Part shown: in pieces, positions 8,133 through 15,982 of the stretch
How the letters are laid out: each line of letters begins with the position of its first letter
Position numbering within the stretch: position 1 is the stretch's first letter
Source of the DNA: Paenibacillus sp. YN15
GTDB lineage: Bacteria; Bacillota; Bacilli; Paenibacillales; NBRC-103111
Assembly (NCBI RefSeq): GCF_003285005.1
Contig: NZ_QMFA01000022.1
Location: 29,957-93,956, forward strand
Direction of reading: 5' to 3'
DNA length: 64,000 bases
Notes under the pieces: generated by a model
Told to the model about the DNA's origin: nothing
Database searches by the model: none
The model's input: the letters and a program-made list of their open reading frames with translations, nothing else
Translations under genes and position numbers: made by a program

Positions 8133-9158
8133 ATGGCTCAGACGATTAAAGTCCGGCGGGGCACCAAGGCGGAACTGATAGCCAGAGGAGCTCTTTTGGC
8201 CGGAGAAATGGGATTTTGCACGGATACCAAGGAAGTGTATATCGGTGACGGGACGGCGAATCTGTTTGTCGGGCGCGTCATGATGGGGCCTTACGCTTCC
8301 CGGCCCAGCGCTGCTGTGGCAGGCCGGTATTACTATGTTACAGGCGGCGGTGCCAACAACGGGTACTTGTATCTGGACGACGGTACCCAGTGGGCCAGGA
8401 TGAATGCCATTGGGCTTAGCGATTTAACAGGTACTCTGGACAATGTGGCGGACGGCAGCACGTATGGAAAAGTGTTGAAGGCTGATGTGACGGGTGGACA
8501 CGTGAATAAGGTGTCTGACGGCACCAATACCAAAACGGCCGCGGAAATTAAAACACATCTGGATGATGCCGCCAAGCACCGCGTAATTAATGACAGCGGG
8601 GTAGGCAACACGGATTTGTGGAGCGCCCAGAAAATCCGGAATGAGCTGAATCTGGCCCGGGCGGGACAGGAGTACCAGGACAGCGTCAAGGATCAGAATC
8701 TGGCATCTCCGCCTGCGTCGCCCGCAGCCGGAGACCGGTATATTGTGGCGGCTTCCCCTACTGGGGCGTGGGCGGGCAAAGCTGGGCAGATTGCAGAGTG
8801 GTCCGGATCAGTATGGTCATTTGTTGCCCCTACTGTGGGCATGACCTGCATCGTGGATGACGAGGCCAAACAATATACCTGGAACGGCACCATATGGGCC
8901 CGCAGCGGCGGCACACTTCAAACCGTGACAGCAGGCAATGGTCTCACCGGAGGCGGCCAGGCGGATACGGTGGCGCTGCACGTAGGGGCTGGGAATGGGA
9001 TTGAGGTGGCGGCAGATACGGTTTCCGCAAAGCCAGGCAAAGGGATTGTGGTGAATAGCGCCGGCATTGAGGTGAGCATTGATGCCGATAGCATTGTCTA
9101 TGATACGGCCAATGGAAACCGGCTGATGGTCGCCGTCATTGACGGAGGGACTTTCTAA
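8133..9158 (+). CDS. Tail fibre-type protein with Mtd-like N-terminus and DUF2793-like domain
   Basis: 341 residues. Residues 1-50 (KVRRGTKAELIARG, GEMGFCTDTKEVYIGDG) match the short phage N-terminal trimerisation module seen in major tropism determinant and hyaluronidase-type tail proteins. The middle (about 60-190) is low-complexity and coiled. About 190-265 (SPPASPAAGDRYIVAASPTG, IAEWSGSVWSFVAPT, QYTWNGTIWAR) looks like DUF2793. The end is a beta-helical repeat region (GNGLTGGGQADTVALHVG). It is probably a receptor-binding or fibre shaft protein. Strong ribosome site GAGGGGGA. Confidence 0.75.
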   Translation: MAQTIKVRRGTKAELIARGALLAGEMGFCTDTKEVYIGDGTANLFVGRVMMGPYASRPSAAVAGRYYYVTGGGANNGYLYLDDGTQWARMNAIGLSDLTGTLDNVADGSTYGKVLKADVTGGHVNKVSDGTNTKTAAEIKTHLDDAAKHRVINDSGVGNTDLWSAQKIRNELNLARAGQEYQDSVKDQNLASPPASPAAGDRYIVAASPTGAWAGKAGQIAEWSGSVWSFVAPTVGMTCIVDDEAKQYTWNGTIWARSGGTLQTVTAGNGLTGGGQADTVALHVGAGNGIEVAADTVSAKPGKGIVVNSAGIEVSIDADSIVYDTANGNRLMVAVIDGGTF

Positions 9159-9172
9159 AAGGGGGAGGAGGC

Positions 9173-9781
9173 ATGGCCAGAAAAGTATTGATTCAAGTCC
9201 GGCGCGGCGCGGAGTCCTCTATCGGTACGTTGGCCGCAGGGGAGCTTGGCTACTGTACGGATACCAGCAAGCTCTATATCGGCACCGCTGCCGGAAATGT
9301 GCTGCTGGTCGCAGCACAGAGCACGGGCGACATGCTGAAGGGCATCTACGATACCAACAACAACGGGAAGGTGGATGCGGCAGAGACAGCGGATGCAGTT
9401 CCGTGGGCCGGGGTGACGGGGAAACCGGGGACGTTTGCTCCATCGGCACATACCCATGACGTCTTGAGTGTGAAGAGCGATAACTGGAAGCAGGCGGACG
9501 CATTGCCGTCCACCTATGACCGAGGGCTGACAGTTTTTTTCAGCAACAGTCCTGCAAACCGTTTTGACGGAGTCCAATACTGCACTGTCATGACAGTAAA
9601 AGGCTACTCCAATATGGCAGCCGTGCAATATTTGTATCCTTATAACCAGGATAGCCCTTTACGTTACCGTTACGCCCTTTTTAATTCGGATACGTGGCTG
9701 CCATGGAGACGAATAGCCGATATTGATACCGTTATGCCAAAGGGGCCGCTTACCTGGGGTCAATTGCGGGGTGATGCGTAA
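9173..9781 (+). CDS. Second Mtd-like/pyocin-knob tail fibre protein
   Basis: 202 residues. The first 45 residues (IQVRRGAESSIGTLAAGELG, CTDTSKLYIG) are paralogous to the N-terminus of the preceding fibre gene, pointing to duplication of the attachment module. An SAHTHD motif lies near residue 90, common in collar or fibre linkers. The C-terminal half (TYDRGLTVFFSNSP, then LRYRYALFNSDTWLPWRRI) resembles a pyocin-knob-type fold seen in receptor-binding tips. It is translationally coupled to the next gene: stop TAA and start ATG share one base (9781). Confidence 0.7.
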   Translation: MARKVLIQVRRGAESSIGTLAAGELGYCTDTSKLYIGTAAGNVLLVAAQSTGDMLKGIYDTNNNGKVDAAETADAVPWAGVTGKPGTFAPSAHTHDVLSVKSDNWKQADALPSTYDRGLTVFFSNSPANRFDGVQYCTVMTVKGYSNMAAVQYLYPYNQDSPLRYRYALFNSDTWLPWRRIADIDTVMPKGPLTWGQLRGDA

Positions 9782-10407
9782 TGGCTTATGGAAGCTCGCA
9801 ATATGGGGTATTGGGTTATAGCATGGACGCTGAAGATCAGGGAGGGACCGAACCCTATGTTCCGGATCTCCTCCGGTATCTGCCGGAATACTATCGGGTG
9901 CCCGGCGGGACTATGGCGGTATTGCAAGGGGCGGCAGCTGGAGAGATCGGGGCGCTGCGTTACGGATTAAACGATGTATTGGATCAGTATTTTGTCAGCT
10001 CCGCCACATGGGGGCTTGGCCGTTGGGAGCAGGAGCTGGCTCTGAATGTGGACGCGAGCAAACCGGCAGAGCGGCGGCGCAAGCAGATTTTGGCCAAGCT
10101 TCGGGGCACCGGAACGGTTACCAGACAGATGCTGATGGATACGGCTGCTGCCTTTTCCGGCGGCGAAGTGGAGGTGCTGGAGTTTCCAGCCGAGTACCGG
10201 TTTGTCATCCGGTTCATCGGCTTTTTGGGCATTCCGCCGAACCTGGCAGAGTTTATGAAGCTGCTGAACCAGATAAAGCCGGCCCATGTGTCGTACTCCT
10301 TTGAGTACCGCTATGTTATATGGGAAACGTTGAAGAATTATCGGTTGACCTGGGAGATGGCAAAGTCCATGACCTGGAATCAGCTGAAGACTTATGGAGG
10401 AGAGTGA
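9781..10407 (+). CDS. xkdU: DUF2313 (YmfQ/XkdU-like) baseplate protein
   Basis: 208 residues matching the DUF2313/Mu gp48 type: DLLRYLPEYYR at residues about 22-32, then LGRWEQELAL, RRRKQILAKLRGTGTVTRQM and a C-terminal region containing MKLLNQIKPAHVSYSFEYRY. In PBSX, xkdU directly follows xkdT; here three genes lie between them. It completes the baseplate and connects fibres. The C-terminal YRLTWEMAKSMTWNQLK tail is a common extension in Paenibacillus-type elements (from memory). The stop overlaps the next gene's start. Confidence 0.8.
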   Translation: MAYGSSQYGVLGYSMDAEDQGGTEPYVPDLLRYLPEYYRVPGGTMAVLQGAAAGEIGALRYGLNDVLDQYFVSSATWGLGRWEQELALNVDASKPAERRRKQILAKLRGTGTVTRQMLMDTAAAFSGGEVEVLEFPAEYRFVIRFIGFLGIPPNLAEFMKLLNQIKPAHVSYSFEYRYVIWETLKNYRLTWEMAKSMTWNQLKTYGGE

Positions 10408-12119
10408 AATACGTGCAGACAACCAATAATTTAGGTTTGAAAAAACCGGGCGCCGAGGATGTTGTCAACATCGAGGATCTGAACAGCAACAGCGATGTGC
10501 TGGACGGAAAATTCGGGACATCCTCTGGCCATGGTCACACGGGGGCTGCGGGAGACGGCCCGAAGATTGGGAGCAGCGGCTTGGCGGCAGGGGCTGCCAC
10601 GGATACGGTGATTGGCAGCCGCACGGTGAGTGATGCCGCCGCACCTACAGGCGACAGTGGCGCACCAACCACTCTGTTCGGTTGGCTGGCCAACATGATC
10701 AAGGCGATTACGGGGGGAGCCACATGGCGGACCTTGCCGGGTATGACCATTGCGGCAATTAAGACTATTTTGGATGCAGCAACTAATGCGGGTACAGCCA
10801 GCACCCTGATGAAACGGGATGCCAACGGCCGGGCGCAGGTGTCTGGTCCTTTGGCAGCGGGGGATATCGCCAATAAGGGATATGTGGATACGGCTGTATC
10901 GGGGGCTACTATTCCGGACGCCTCCCTTACCGTTAAAGGCAAAGTGCAACTCTCCAGTGTTACCAATAGCACCTCCGAAGCGCTAGCGGCTACGCCAAAG
11001 GCCGTAAAGGATGCTTATGATCGGGGTAGTGCGGGAGTGACGGCTGCAGCCACGGCACAGAGTACGGCTAATGCGGTGCAGACGCGAGCGAACAATGCCC
11101 TCCCAAAAGATGGCAGTGAGCCGATGACGGGACAGTTAGCAATTAACCAAAATGGCGGTTATGTAAGGATAGGCAAAGATGCTGACCATGCCTATGTGTG
11201 GAATCAAGTAGGCAATGCTACTGTTAGGCTATATGATGACGGCACTGTACGGAATGGCGCTGGTGCACTTTTTTGGACAGCCGATAATGACGGAGCAGGC
11301 AGTGGATTGGATGCAGATACGCTGGATGGCGTAGACTCCAGCCGAATTGTGTATGGTCCTGATGGATCAGCTACAACTCTAGTATCTGACTTCAATGCTA
11401 TAGACAAGGCGGGCTTTTATCGCGGTAATAATGCAGCCAACGCGCCATCAGCATTGGACTGGAATTATGTTATTCATATTGGCCATGACCCATTTTGGGG
11501 CAAACAAATTGGATGGTCATATTATGATGAAGTACAGTACGTAAGAACGAAGGTAAACGGAACATGGGGGGAGTGGAAACTTGTGGGAGGAGCCACGTAT
11601 GTAGCGAGTAACACGATTCGAGACCAAAATCTTACTGAATATACTAATATGGTCACGAACTATAATACGGCCTTTGGGACATTGATATATAAGTTTATTC
11701 CCCGATTTACCGGAGAAATCAATGTTACTTTTGAAGCCAGAGGTCACAATTACCGGGATGGGGAAGATAACACGATTAACTATCCGGCAGGGCTGAGGGT
11801 GTACATGCCCACTGAAGCCAGAGTGCCGTTCGGATCCAGTAATGATGGAGTAAGTTATTTTGTATATGCACCAGGGGGGAATCTCCCCTTCTTTGACACC
11901 CGTACACCAATCGGAACAAAGATCGGGGGAGCGGGTAGTTCTGCCATGGCTGTTATTTACCAAGGAACTACCTACAGTGGGACGTATGACTCTTTTGCAG
12001 CAACAATAAGTGTTCATGCTGGAGTACCCGTTTACTTTTTTGCTTGGACCATGAACAATGCTTCCCCCGGGGGATCATCGGCTTTTAAAAATTTCCGTAT
12101 CTACTACGACATTGTGTGA
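10404..12119 (+). CDS. Large tail fibre protein (XkdV-position)
   Basis: 571 residues from GTG 10404, which overlaps the previous stop; GTG 10413 is an alternative with better spacing to GGAGG. The start (QTTNNLGLKKPGAEDVVNIE) is a typical fibre attachment segment. Then come a SGHGHTGAAGDGPKI collar motif, an alanine-rich shaft, and a KGKVQLSS motif followed by ATPKAVKDAYD, common in tail-fibre repeats. Around residues 350-395 (RIVYGPDGSATTL, GFYRGNNAANAP, NGTWGEWKLVGG) lies a pyocin-knob-like domain, followed by a beta-rich tip of about 165 residues. Base composition drops to about one third GC after roughly 11130, so the tip appears swapped in. Probable receptor-binding fibre. Confidence 0.8.
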   Translation: MKYVQTTNNLGLKKPGAEDVVNIEDLNSNSDVLDGKFGTSSGHGHTGAAGDGPKIGSSGLAAGAATDTVIGSRTVSDAAAPTGDSGAPTTLFGWLANMIKAITGGATWRTLPGMTIAAIKTILDAATNAGTASTLMKRDANGRAQVSGPLAAGDIANKGYVDTAVSGATIPDASLTVKGKVQLSSVTNSTSEALAATPKAVKDAYDRGSAGVTAAATAQSTANAVQTRANNALPKDGSEPMTGQLAINQNGGYVRIGKDADHAYVWNQVGNATVRLYDDGTVRNGAGALFWTADNDGAGSGLDADTLDGVDSSRIVYGPDGSATTLVSDFNAIDKAGFYRGNNAANAPSALDWNYVIHIGHDPFWGKQIGWSYYDEVQYVRTKVNGTWGEWKLVGGATYVASNTIRDQNLTEYTNMVTNYNTAFGTLIYKFIPRFTGEINVTFEARGHNYRDGEDNTINYPAGLRVYMPTEARVPFGSSNDGVSYFVYAPGGNLPFFDTRTPIGTKIGGAGSSAMAVIYQGTTYSGTYDSFAATISVHAGVPVYFFAWTMNNASPGGSSAFKNFRIYYDIV

Positions 12120-12131
12120 GGTGACGAATAC

Positions 12132-12485
12132 ATGATCGCTATTATCTATGATCAGGCTGGGTATTTGATCGGCACGAATGCTTACTTAACCGAGGATGAT
12201 GATGTCCAGCTTCCCCATTTCTTCGTAGAGGAGTTGCCGCCGGAATTAGAAAATATCCCCGCCAATCAACGGGTGAAGATCAATCCGGAGACGCATGAAA
12301 TTACTTATGAAGCCTTGCCCACCGCCCCTGATCCCGGCCCCACAGCTGCGGAGCGCATAACTCAATTGGAAGCGGAGAACGCCGGTATGGCCCTGGAACT
12401 GGCCCAAAACCAAATACGATTTGACCAAATGGAGCAGGCCAACGCGGACCTGCTCTTTGCTTTGGTAGACAAGGGGGTGCTGTAA
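12132..12485 (+). CDS. Small tail protein with C-terminal coiled coil
   Basis: 117 residues, not recognised as a named family. The N-terminal half (MIAIIYDQAGYLIGTNAYL) is a small beta unit. After a proline-rich hinge (ALPTAPDPGPT), residues about 75-110 form a coiled coil (AERITQLEAENAGMALEL). Genes of this size and layout often follow fibre genes in PBSX-like elements and may be fibre assembly or stabilising proteins; this is inferred from position. Ribosome site GAGGTG with eight-base spacing. Confidence 0.65.
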   Translation: MIAIIYDQAGYLIGTNAYLTEDDDVQLPHFFVEELPPELENIPANQRVKINPETHEITYEALPTAPDPGPTAAERITQLEAENAGMALELAQNQIRFDQMEQANADLLFALVDKGVL

Positions 12486-12487
12486 GC

Positions 12488-12622
12488 ATGGATTGGTACG
12501 CATTGGTCAAGCATCACTATGACGCCGGGTGGTACACGGCGGAACAGGTGCGGGTGTTTGTCACCGCGGGAAAGATTACGGCGGTACAGGCAGCGGAGAT
12601 TCTGGGAGAAAGTGCGGAGTAA
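12488..12622 (+). CDS. xkdX: XkdX-like small tail protein
   Basis: 44 residues: MDWYALVKHHYDAGWYTAEQ followed by VRVFVTAGKITAVQAAEIL. This matches XkdX-family proteins, which consistently contain a WY...Y..G.YT..QV..FV..GKIT..Q..EI pattern and sit after the fibre genes. The start ATG lies two bases past the previous stop. Exact role in the particle is unknown. Confidence 0.8.
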   Translation: MDWYALVKHHYDAGWYTAEQVRVFVTAGKITAVQAAEILGESAE

Positions 12623-13104
12623 TGATCAACCGATACGCGAATTTGCCGTCGGGAAAGAAATCCGGGAGGACTTTCAAAGTATCACGGAAGATTCTCAAAA
12701 GGTGCAGGTCGATGTAGATGCCCCCGCAACAGAGTGGAATGCCTTGGGCAGGCGGGCGGATCAGTTGCAAATGCAGTTGAATATAGCCGTCCTCGCCGGG
12801 GACAGTAGTGTAGCAGTTGCTCAGGCGACAGTGAGGGCACATGATCATGACTACGGGAATCTTAAAGGCGCGGCTAGATCCGGAGCACGGAATAGCCTAC
12901 GGGGCAACTCATGGTTTTCCCGAGGGATATAATAACACACATTTACCGTATAACTTTGTCACCATTACCGGGGTAAAGGATACCGTTCCTTTGACCAAGA
13001 TACGGCTGCTGGTGAATGTGCGGTGCGACAAAGGGAGGCCAAACGCCTGACTCCAAAACTTCATATCAGCAACCTGCGAGCCAGCGGGAGGAGAGGAGAC
13101 ATGC
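12623..13104 (+). other. Unresolved stretch with overlapping small open frames
   Basis: No convincing protein family is visible here. Three overlapping frames are open: GTG 12612 to 12932 (containing IREFAVGKEIREDFQS and a basic end), ATG 12622 to 12717 (31 residues, very basic), and ATG 12847 to 13050 (67 residues, MTTGILKARLDPEHGIAYGA at the start), the last with a GAGGG site nine bases upstream. In PBSX the next gene after xkdX is the hemolysin-type lysis gene, so this stretch is extra. It may be a decayed gene or a rapidly changing accessory locus between tail and lysis modules. Confidence 0.4.
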
Positions 13105-13416
13105 ATGCAAATCAATTGGGGGACGTTTGCTACGCTGATCGGCATGATTGGCGTAGCCAGCGGAGTTATGCTGGGGTGGATGGGCCGCGCCCGCAGCACC
13201 AAGCAAGATACGGTCCAGCAAGCCGGAAGTGATGCTAAACTTCGTTCCGACATGGATTATATCAAGCGCGGCGTGGATGATATCCGGCTTGAGCAACGAT
13301 CCCAAGGGCAGCGAATTGACGTGCTTTCCGAGCGAGTCACACGCCTGGAGGAGAGCAGCAAGCAAGCCCATAAACGCCTGGACCGACTGGATGCAACCAG
13401 AGAAAGGGAGGATTAG
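13105..13416 (+). CDS. XhlA-like hemolysin/holin-associated protein
   Basis: 103 residues. A single transmembrane helix lies near the N-terminus (WGTFATLIGMIGVASGVMLG, residues 5-24), followed by a long charged coiled coil (LRSDMDYIKRGVDDIRLEQR, then VLSERVTRLEESSKQAHKRL). XhlA of PBSX has the same parts in reverse order (coiled coil first, membrane helix last). It precedes a holin by one base and then the endolysin, so a role in membrane permeabilisation or holin timing is likely. Very strong ribosome site (GGAGGAGAGGAG). Confidence 0.7.
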   Translation: MQINWGTFATLIGMIGVASGVMLGWMGRARSTKQDTVQQAGSDAKLRSDMDYIKRGVDDIRLEQRSQGQRIDVLSERVTRLEESSKQAHKRLDRLDATRERED

Positions 13417-13417
13417 G

Positions 13418-13780
13418 ATGACAACTATTATCGAACTCGCACAGCCTTATTTGGAAGCTATCGCCACAGCCGTTATCGGCTTGCTGGCCATGCTCATTCT
13501 GGCCCTGATCGCCAGGCTTCGCGCCAAACTCGAGGCCTGGCTCAGCGCCAGGACCAGTGCGGCCCAGCGGGAGCTCTTGCATAAGCTGGCCGGCGAGGCA
13601 TATGCCTGGGTGGAGCATCAATACGCCAGCGAAGACGGGCAACAGAAGCTCACAGAAGCGGTGCGGTATGTACTGGACCGGCTGCGCCTGAACAAGATTG
13701 GCCTGTCCGCAGAGGATGTGACTGCCGCTGTCCAAAAAGCTTGGGCTGAACTGGACAGCAAGAACAGAGGTGCGGCCTGA
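13418..13780 (+). CDS. LLH-family phage holin
   Basis: 120 residues with one N-terminal hydrophobic helix (residues about 12-33, ATAVIGLLAMLILALIARL), then an amphipathic charged region with EAYAWVEHQYASEDGQQKLT, typical of LLH-type (phage_holin_6_1) holins. Its start lies one base past the XhlA-like stop and its stop overlaps the endolysin start, making a compact lysis operon. It would accumulate in the membrane and release or activate the endolysin. Confidence 0.82.
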   Translation: MTTIIELAQPYLEAIATAVIGLLAMLILALIARLRAKLEAWLSARTSAAQRELLHKLAGEAYAWVEHQYASEDGQQKLTEAVRYVLDRLRLNKIGLSAEDVTAAVQKAWAELDSKNRGAA

Positions 13781-14580
13781 TGGCAAAAGGCTTCGACACC
13801 GCCACCCGGGTAACCGCGGAGAAAGCCCGGCTGTTTGCCGCCCAGGGTTTTCTTTTTGTCGGCAGGTACCTGGATATCCCCTCCAGCTGGAAGGCGCTAT
13901 CCGCCGCCGAGGCTAGGGATATTTCCGCCGCGGGGTTGTACATCGTTTCGCTGTACGAACGCACCGCCAACCGTTCCAGGGAAGGCGCCGCCGCGGGAGC
14001 GACGGACGGCAGGCAAGCACTCACCCACGCCAAGCAGGTTGGCCAGCCAGAGGGCAGCGCCATCTATGCTGCGGTAGACTACGATGCCCCGCCGGCGGAC
14101 TATGACCGCATCGAGGCATACATGCGGGCTTTTGATGCGGAGATTGACGGATACCAGTTGGGCGTATACGGCTCTTATGCCGTTTGCCGGGCCATGTATG
14201 AGCGAGGGGTAACGTCCAAACTGATGCAAACCTACGCCTGGAGCCGCGGGCAGGTTTTTCCGCATAACAGCATCTACCAATATGAAAATGACATCACCGT
14301 CAACGGCATCGGCATTGACCGCTGCGAGTCCAACGGGGATGCGGGAGGGTGGCGAGTGGGCATGGCGATCAAACCGGCTGCGCCGCAGCTGAGTAAGGAA
14401 GTAGCGGCCAACATCATCGACAGCTTTTTGAAGAAGCACTGGGCCGAATGTGAAACGGAACGCATCAAGGCGGAGCAGGAGGGGCGCACTAAGGATGCGG
14501 AAGCGTGGAAGGAGCTGCGGGATTGGCAGCATCATCTGGCCAACGAACTCAGAGCAGCCTCCGGTCTGCAGGCGGAATAG
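13780..14580 (+). CDS. DUF1906 glycoside hydrolase-like endolysin
   Basis: 266 residues. Residues 1-200 form a DUF1906 (Rv2525c-like, TIM-barrel) domain: GFDTATRVT at the first strand, GRYLDIP, GLYIVSLYER, IYAAVDYDAP, YQLGVYGSYAVCRAMYERG and YQYENDITVNGIGIDRCE. The acidic residues at VDYD and IDRCES suit a muramidase-type active site. Residues 205-266 are a helical charged tail of unknown use, possibly wall binding. It ends the phage operon; no terminator was found immediately after, only palindromic element A. Confidence 0.82.
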   Translation: MAKGFDTATRVTAEKARLFAAQGFLFVGRYLDIPSSWKALSAAEARDISAAGLYIVSLYERTANRSREGAAAGATDGRQALTHAKQVGQPEGSAIYAAVDYDAPPADYDRIEAYMRAFDAEIDGYQLGVYGSYAVCRAMYERGVTSKLMQTYAWSRGQVFPHNSIYQYENDITVNGIGIDRCESNGDAGGWRVGMAIKPAAPQLSKEVAANIIDSFLKKHWAECETERIKAEQEGRTKDAEAWKELRDWQHHLANELRAASGLQAE

Positions 14581-14617
14581 ACAGGCCTATGGTTGATGCT
14601 GGTGATTCGGCTCAAAA

Positions 14618-14794
14618 GGACTGACGATCCGTTATTTTCCCATTTTCGCCCTATTTCCGAATTTCGCGGACTGACAATCTGCTATTCACCTCCGAATGTG
14701 CTTTAACCCGCTGTTTTGCGTCTCATAACGGATCTACGGTCCGTATGATTGGAAAAATCCCCGTTTTTCACGGAATAACGGAACGTCAGTCCGC
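14618..14794. repeat. Four-module palindromic intergenic element A
   Basis: Four copies of a GGACTGACGATCCGTTATT-like module: forward at 14618-14637 and 14668-14686, inverted at 14725-14744 and 14774-14792. Offsets are 0, +50, +107, +156. The head GGAnnGnCnnTCC is itself a loose dyad and the tail is CCGTTATT. Inner (2:3) and outer (1:4) pairs could base-pair in a transcript. It lies between the convergent 3' ends of the endolysin gene and an oxidoreductase gene. The geometry matches elements B, C and D. Confidence 0.8.
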
Positions 14795-14835
14795 AGGGAT
14801 GAACGGGGGCGCCAGATAACATCCAAAACAACAAA

Positions 14836-14866
14836 AAAGCCGCATGACCCAGCGTCATGCGGCTTT
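14836..14866 (-). terminator. Rho-independent terminator of the oxidoreductase operon
   Basis: A 13-bp perfect stem (AAAGCCGCATGAC / GTCATGCGGCTTT) with a 5-base loop and an A-run on its left flank (14833-14838), giving a U-tract on the minus strand. It lies 12 bases past the 3' end of the minus-strand gene at 14878 and may also stop read-through from the phage operon. Confidence 0.85.
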
Positions 14867-14877
14867 CATACATATCC

Positions 14878-15954
14878 TTACCCCTCAATCTGCACAGCTT
14901 GCGCCTGCGCCTTCAGGCACAATTCCGCCGCCATAAAGGCGTGCTCCTGGGTCATGGCGTTTTCGGTGCGGTGCAGGCAGTCCAGGATCAGCTCGCCGAA
15001 GAACGGATAGCCCACCTGGCCGTCCACATGGAAATGATACTCGCCCTGCCCGTTGACCAGATACACATGGTTGCTGGATTTGTCCCGGGCGATGTCGATA
15101 TATTTGCGGAGCTCGATGTAGCCTTCTGTGCCCAGGATCAGGGTACGGCCGTCTCCCCAGGTGCCCAGACCATCCGGGGTGAGCCAGTCCACCCGGAAAT
15201 ATTGGGTGGCGCCGTTGTCTCCCAACAGAGTAGCGTCGCCGAAGTCCTCCAGCTCGGGGTAATCCGGAGCATTGTAATTGGCCACCTTGCTGTGCAGGAC
15301 CTGGGCGCTTTTGCAGCCTGCGTAGAACAGGAACTGCTCCACCTGATGACTGCCGATATCGCAGAGAATGCCGCCATACTGCTCCTTCTTGAAAAACCAT
15401 TCCGGCCGCGAGGCGGCATTCAGCCGGTGGGGACCGAAGCCGGTAACCTGAATCACCCGTCCGATGGCGCCCTGCTCAATGAGCTGACCGGCGTAAACCG
15501 CCGATTCCACGTGGAGCCGTTCGCTATAGTAGACCATATATTTCCGGCCGGTTTCCCGAACCTTGGTCCGGGCGGCTTCCAGCTGCTCCAGGGTGGTAAA
15601 CGGAGCCTTGTCCGTAAAATAATCCTTGCCCGCATCCATCACCCGCAAGCCAAGGGGCCCGCGTTCCGACGTGATGGCGGCGCCTGCAACCAACTGCACC
15701 TCCGGATCGGCCAAAACCTCTTCCTCCGTCGCGGCGATCCGCACCTGCGGATAGGTCTTGGCGAAGGCCTCCGCCTTGGCCGGGTTGGGGTCATATACCC
15801 ATTTCAAGGTCGCGCCTGCTTCCAGCAAACCGTTGACCATTCCATAAATGTGGCCGTGATCCAACGCAACCGCCGCGATCACAAATTCCCACGGCTTAAC
15901 CACCGGATTGGGCTTTCCTTTGGGGGCGTAATTCATACCGTCACTCTTTTGCAT
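14878..15954 (-). CDS. Gfo/Idh/MocA-family oxidoreductase
   Basis: 358 residues of the NAD(P)-dependent sugar dehydrogenase-like family. The N-terminal Rossmann half is atypical, starting IAAVALDHGHIYGMVNGLLE rather than the usual GxGxxG. A DKAPFTT motif stands in place of EKP (about residue 113), and the C-terminal half has GGILCDIGSHQVEQFLF with the catalytic-site histidine region. Likely acts on a sugar or cyclitol in the cytoplasm; the substrate is unknown. Second gene of a two-gene operon with another family member 28 bases upstream. Start chosen by AGGAGG nine bases before ATG. Confidence 0.85.
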   Translation of the reverse strand: MQKSDGMNYAPKGKPNPVVKPWEFVIAAVALDHGHIYGMVNGLLEAGATLKWVYDPNPAKAEAFAKTYPQVRIAATEEEVLADPEVQLVAGAAITSERGPLGLRVMDAGKDYFTDKAPFTTLEQLEAARTKVRETGRKYMVYYSERLHVESAVYAGQLIEQGAIGRVIQVTGFGPHRLNAASRPEWFFKKEQYGGILCDIGSHQVEQFLFYAGCKSAQVLHSKVANYNAPDYPELEDFGDATLLGDNGATQYFRVDWLTPDGLGTWGDGRTLILGTEGYIELRKYIDIARDKSSNHVYLVNGQGEYHFHVDGQVGYPFFGELILDCLHRTENAMTQEHAFMAAELCLKAQAQAVQIEG

Positions 15955-15982
15955 AATGGAGTTCCTCCTGATCGGATGATAA

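Noticed and set aside
12576..12848. A minus-strand 90-residue frame starting with a CPHC motif, resembling a zinc ribbon
   Set aside because: All neighbours are on the plus strand, it overlaps xkdX, and only one cysteine knuckle is present.
12847..13050. A PYNFV-like motif recalling some type III CRISPR RAMP proteins
   Set aside because: Only 67 residues, no other RAMP motif, no cas gene or array nearby; similarity is likely chance.
14581..14617. A phage attachment site next to the endolysin gene
   Set aside because: No tRNA gene or direct repeat is visible and the left end of the element is outside the window.
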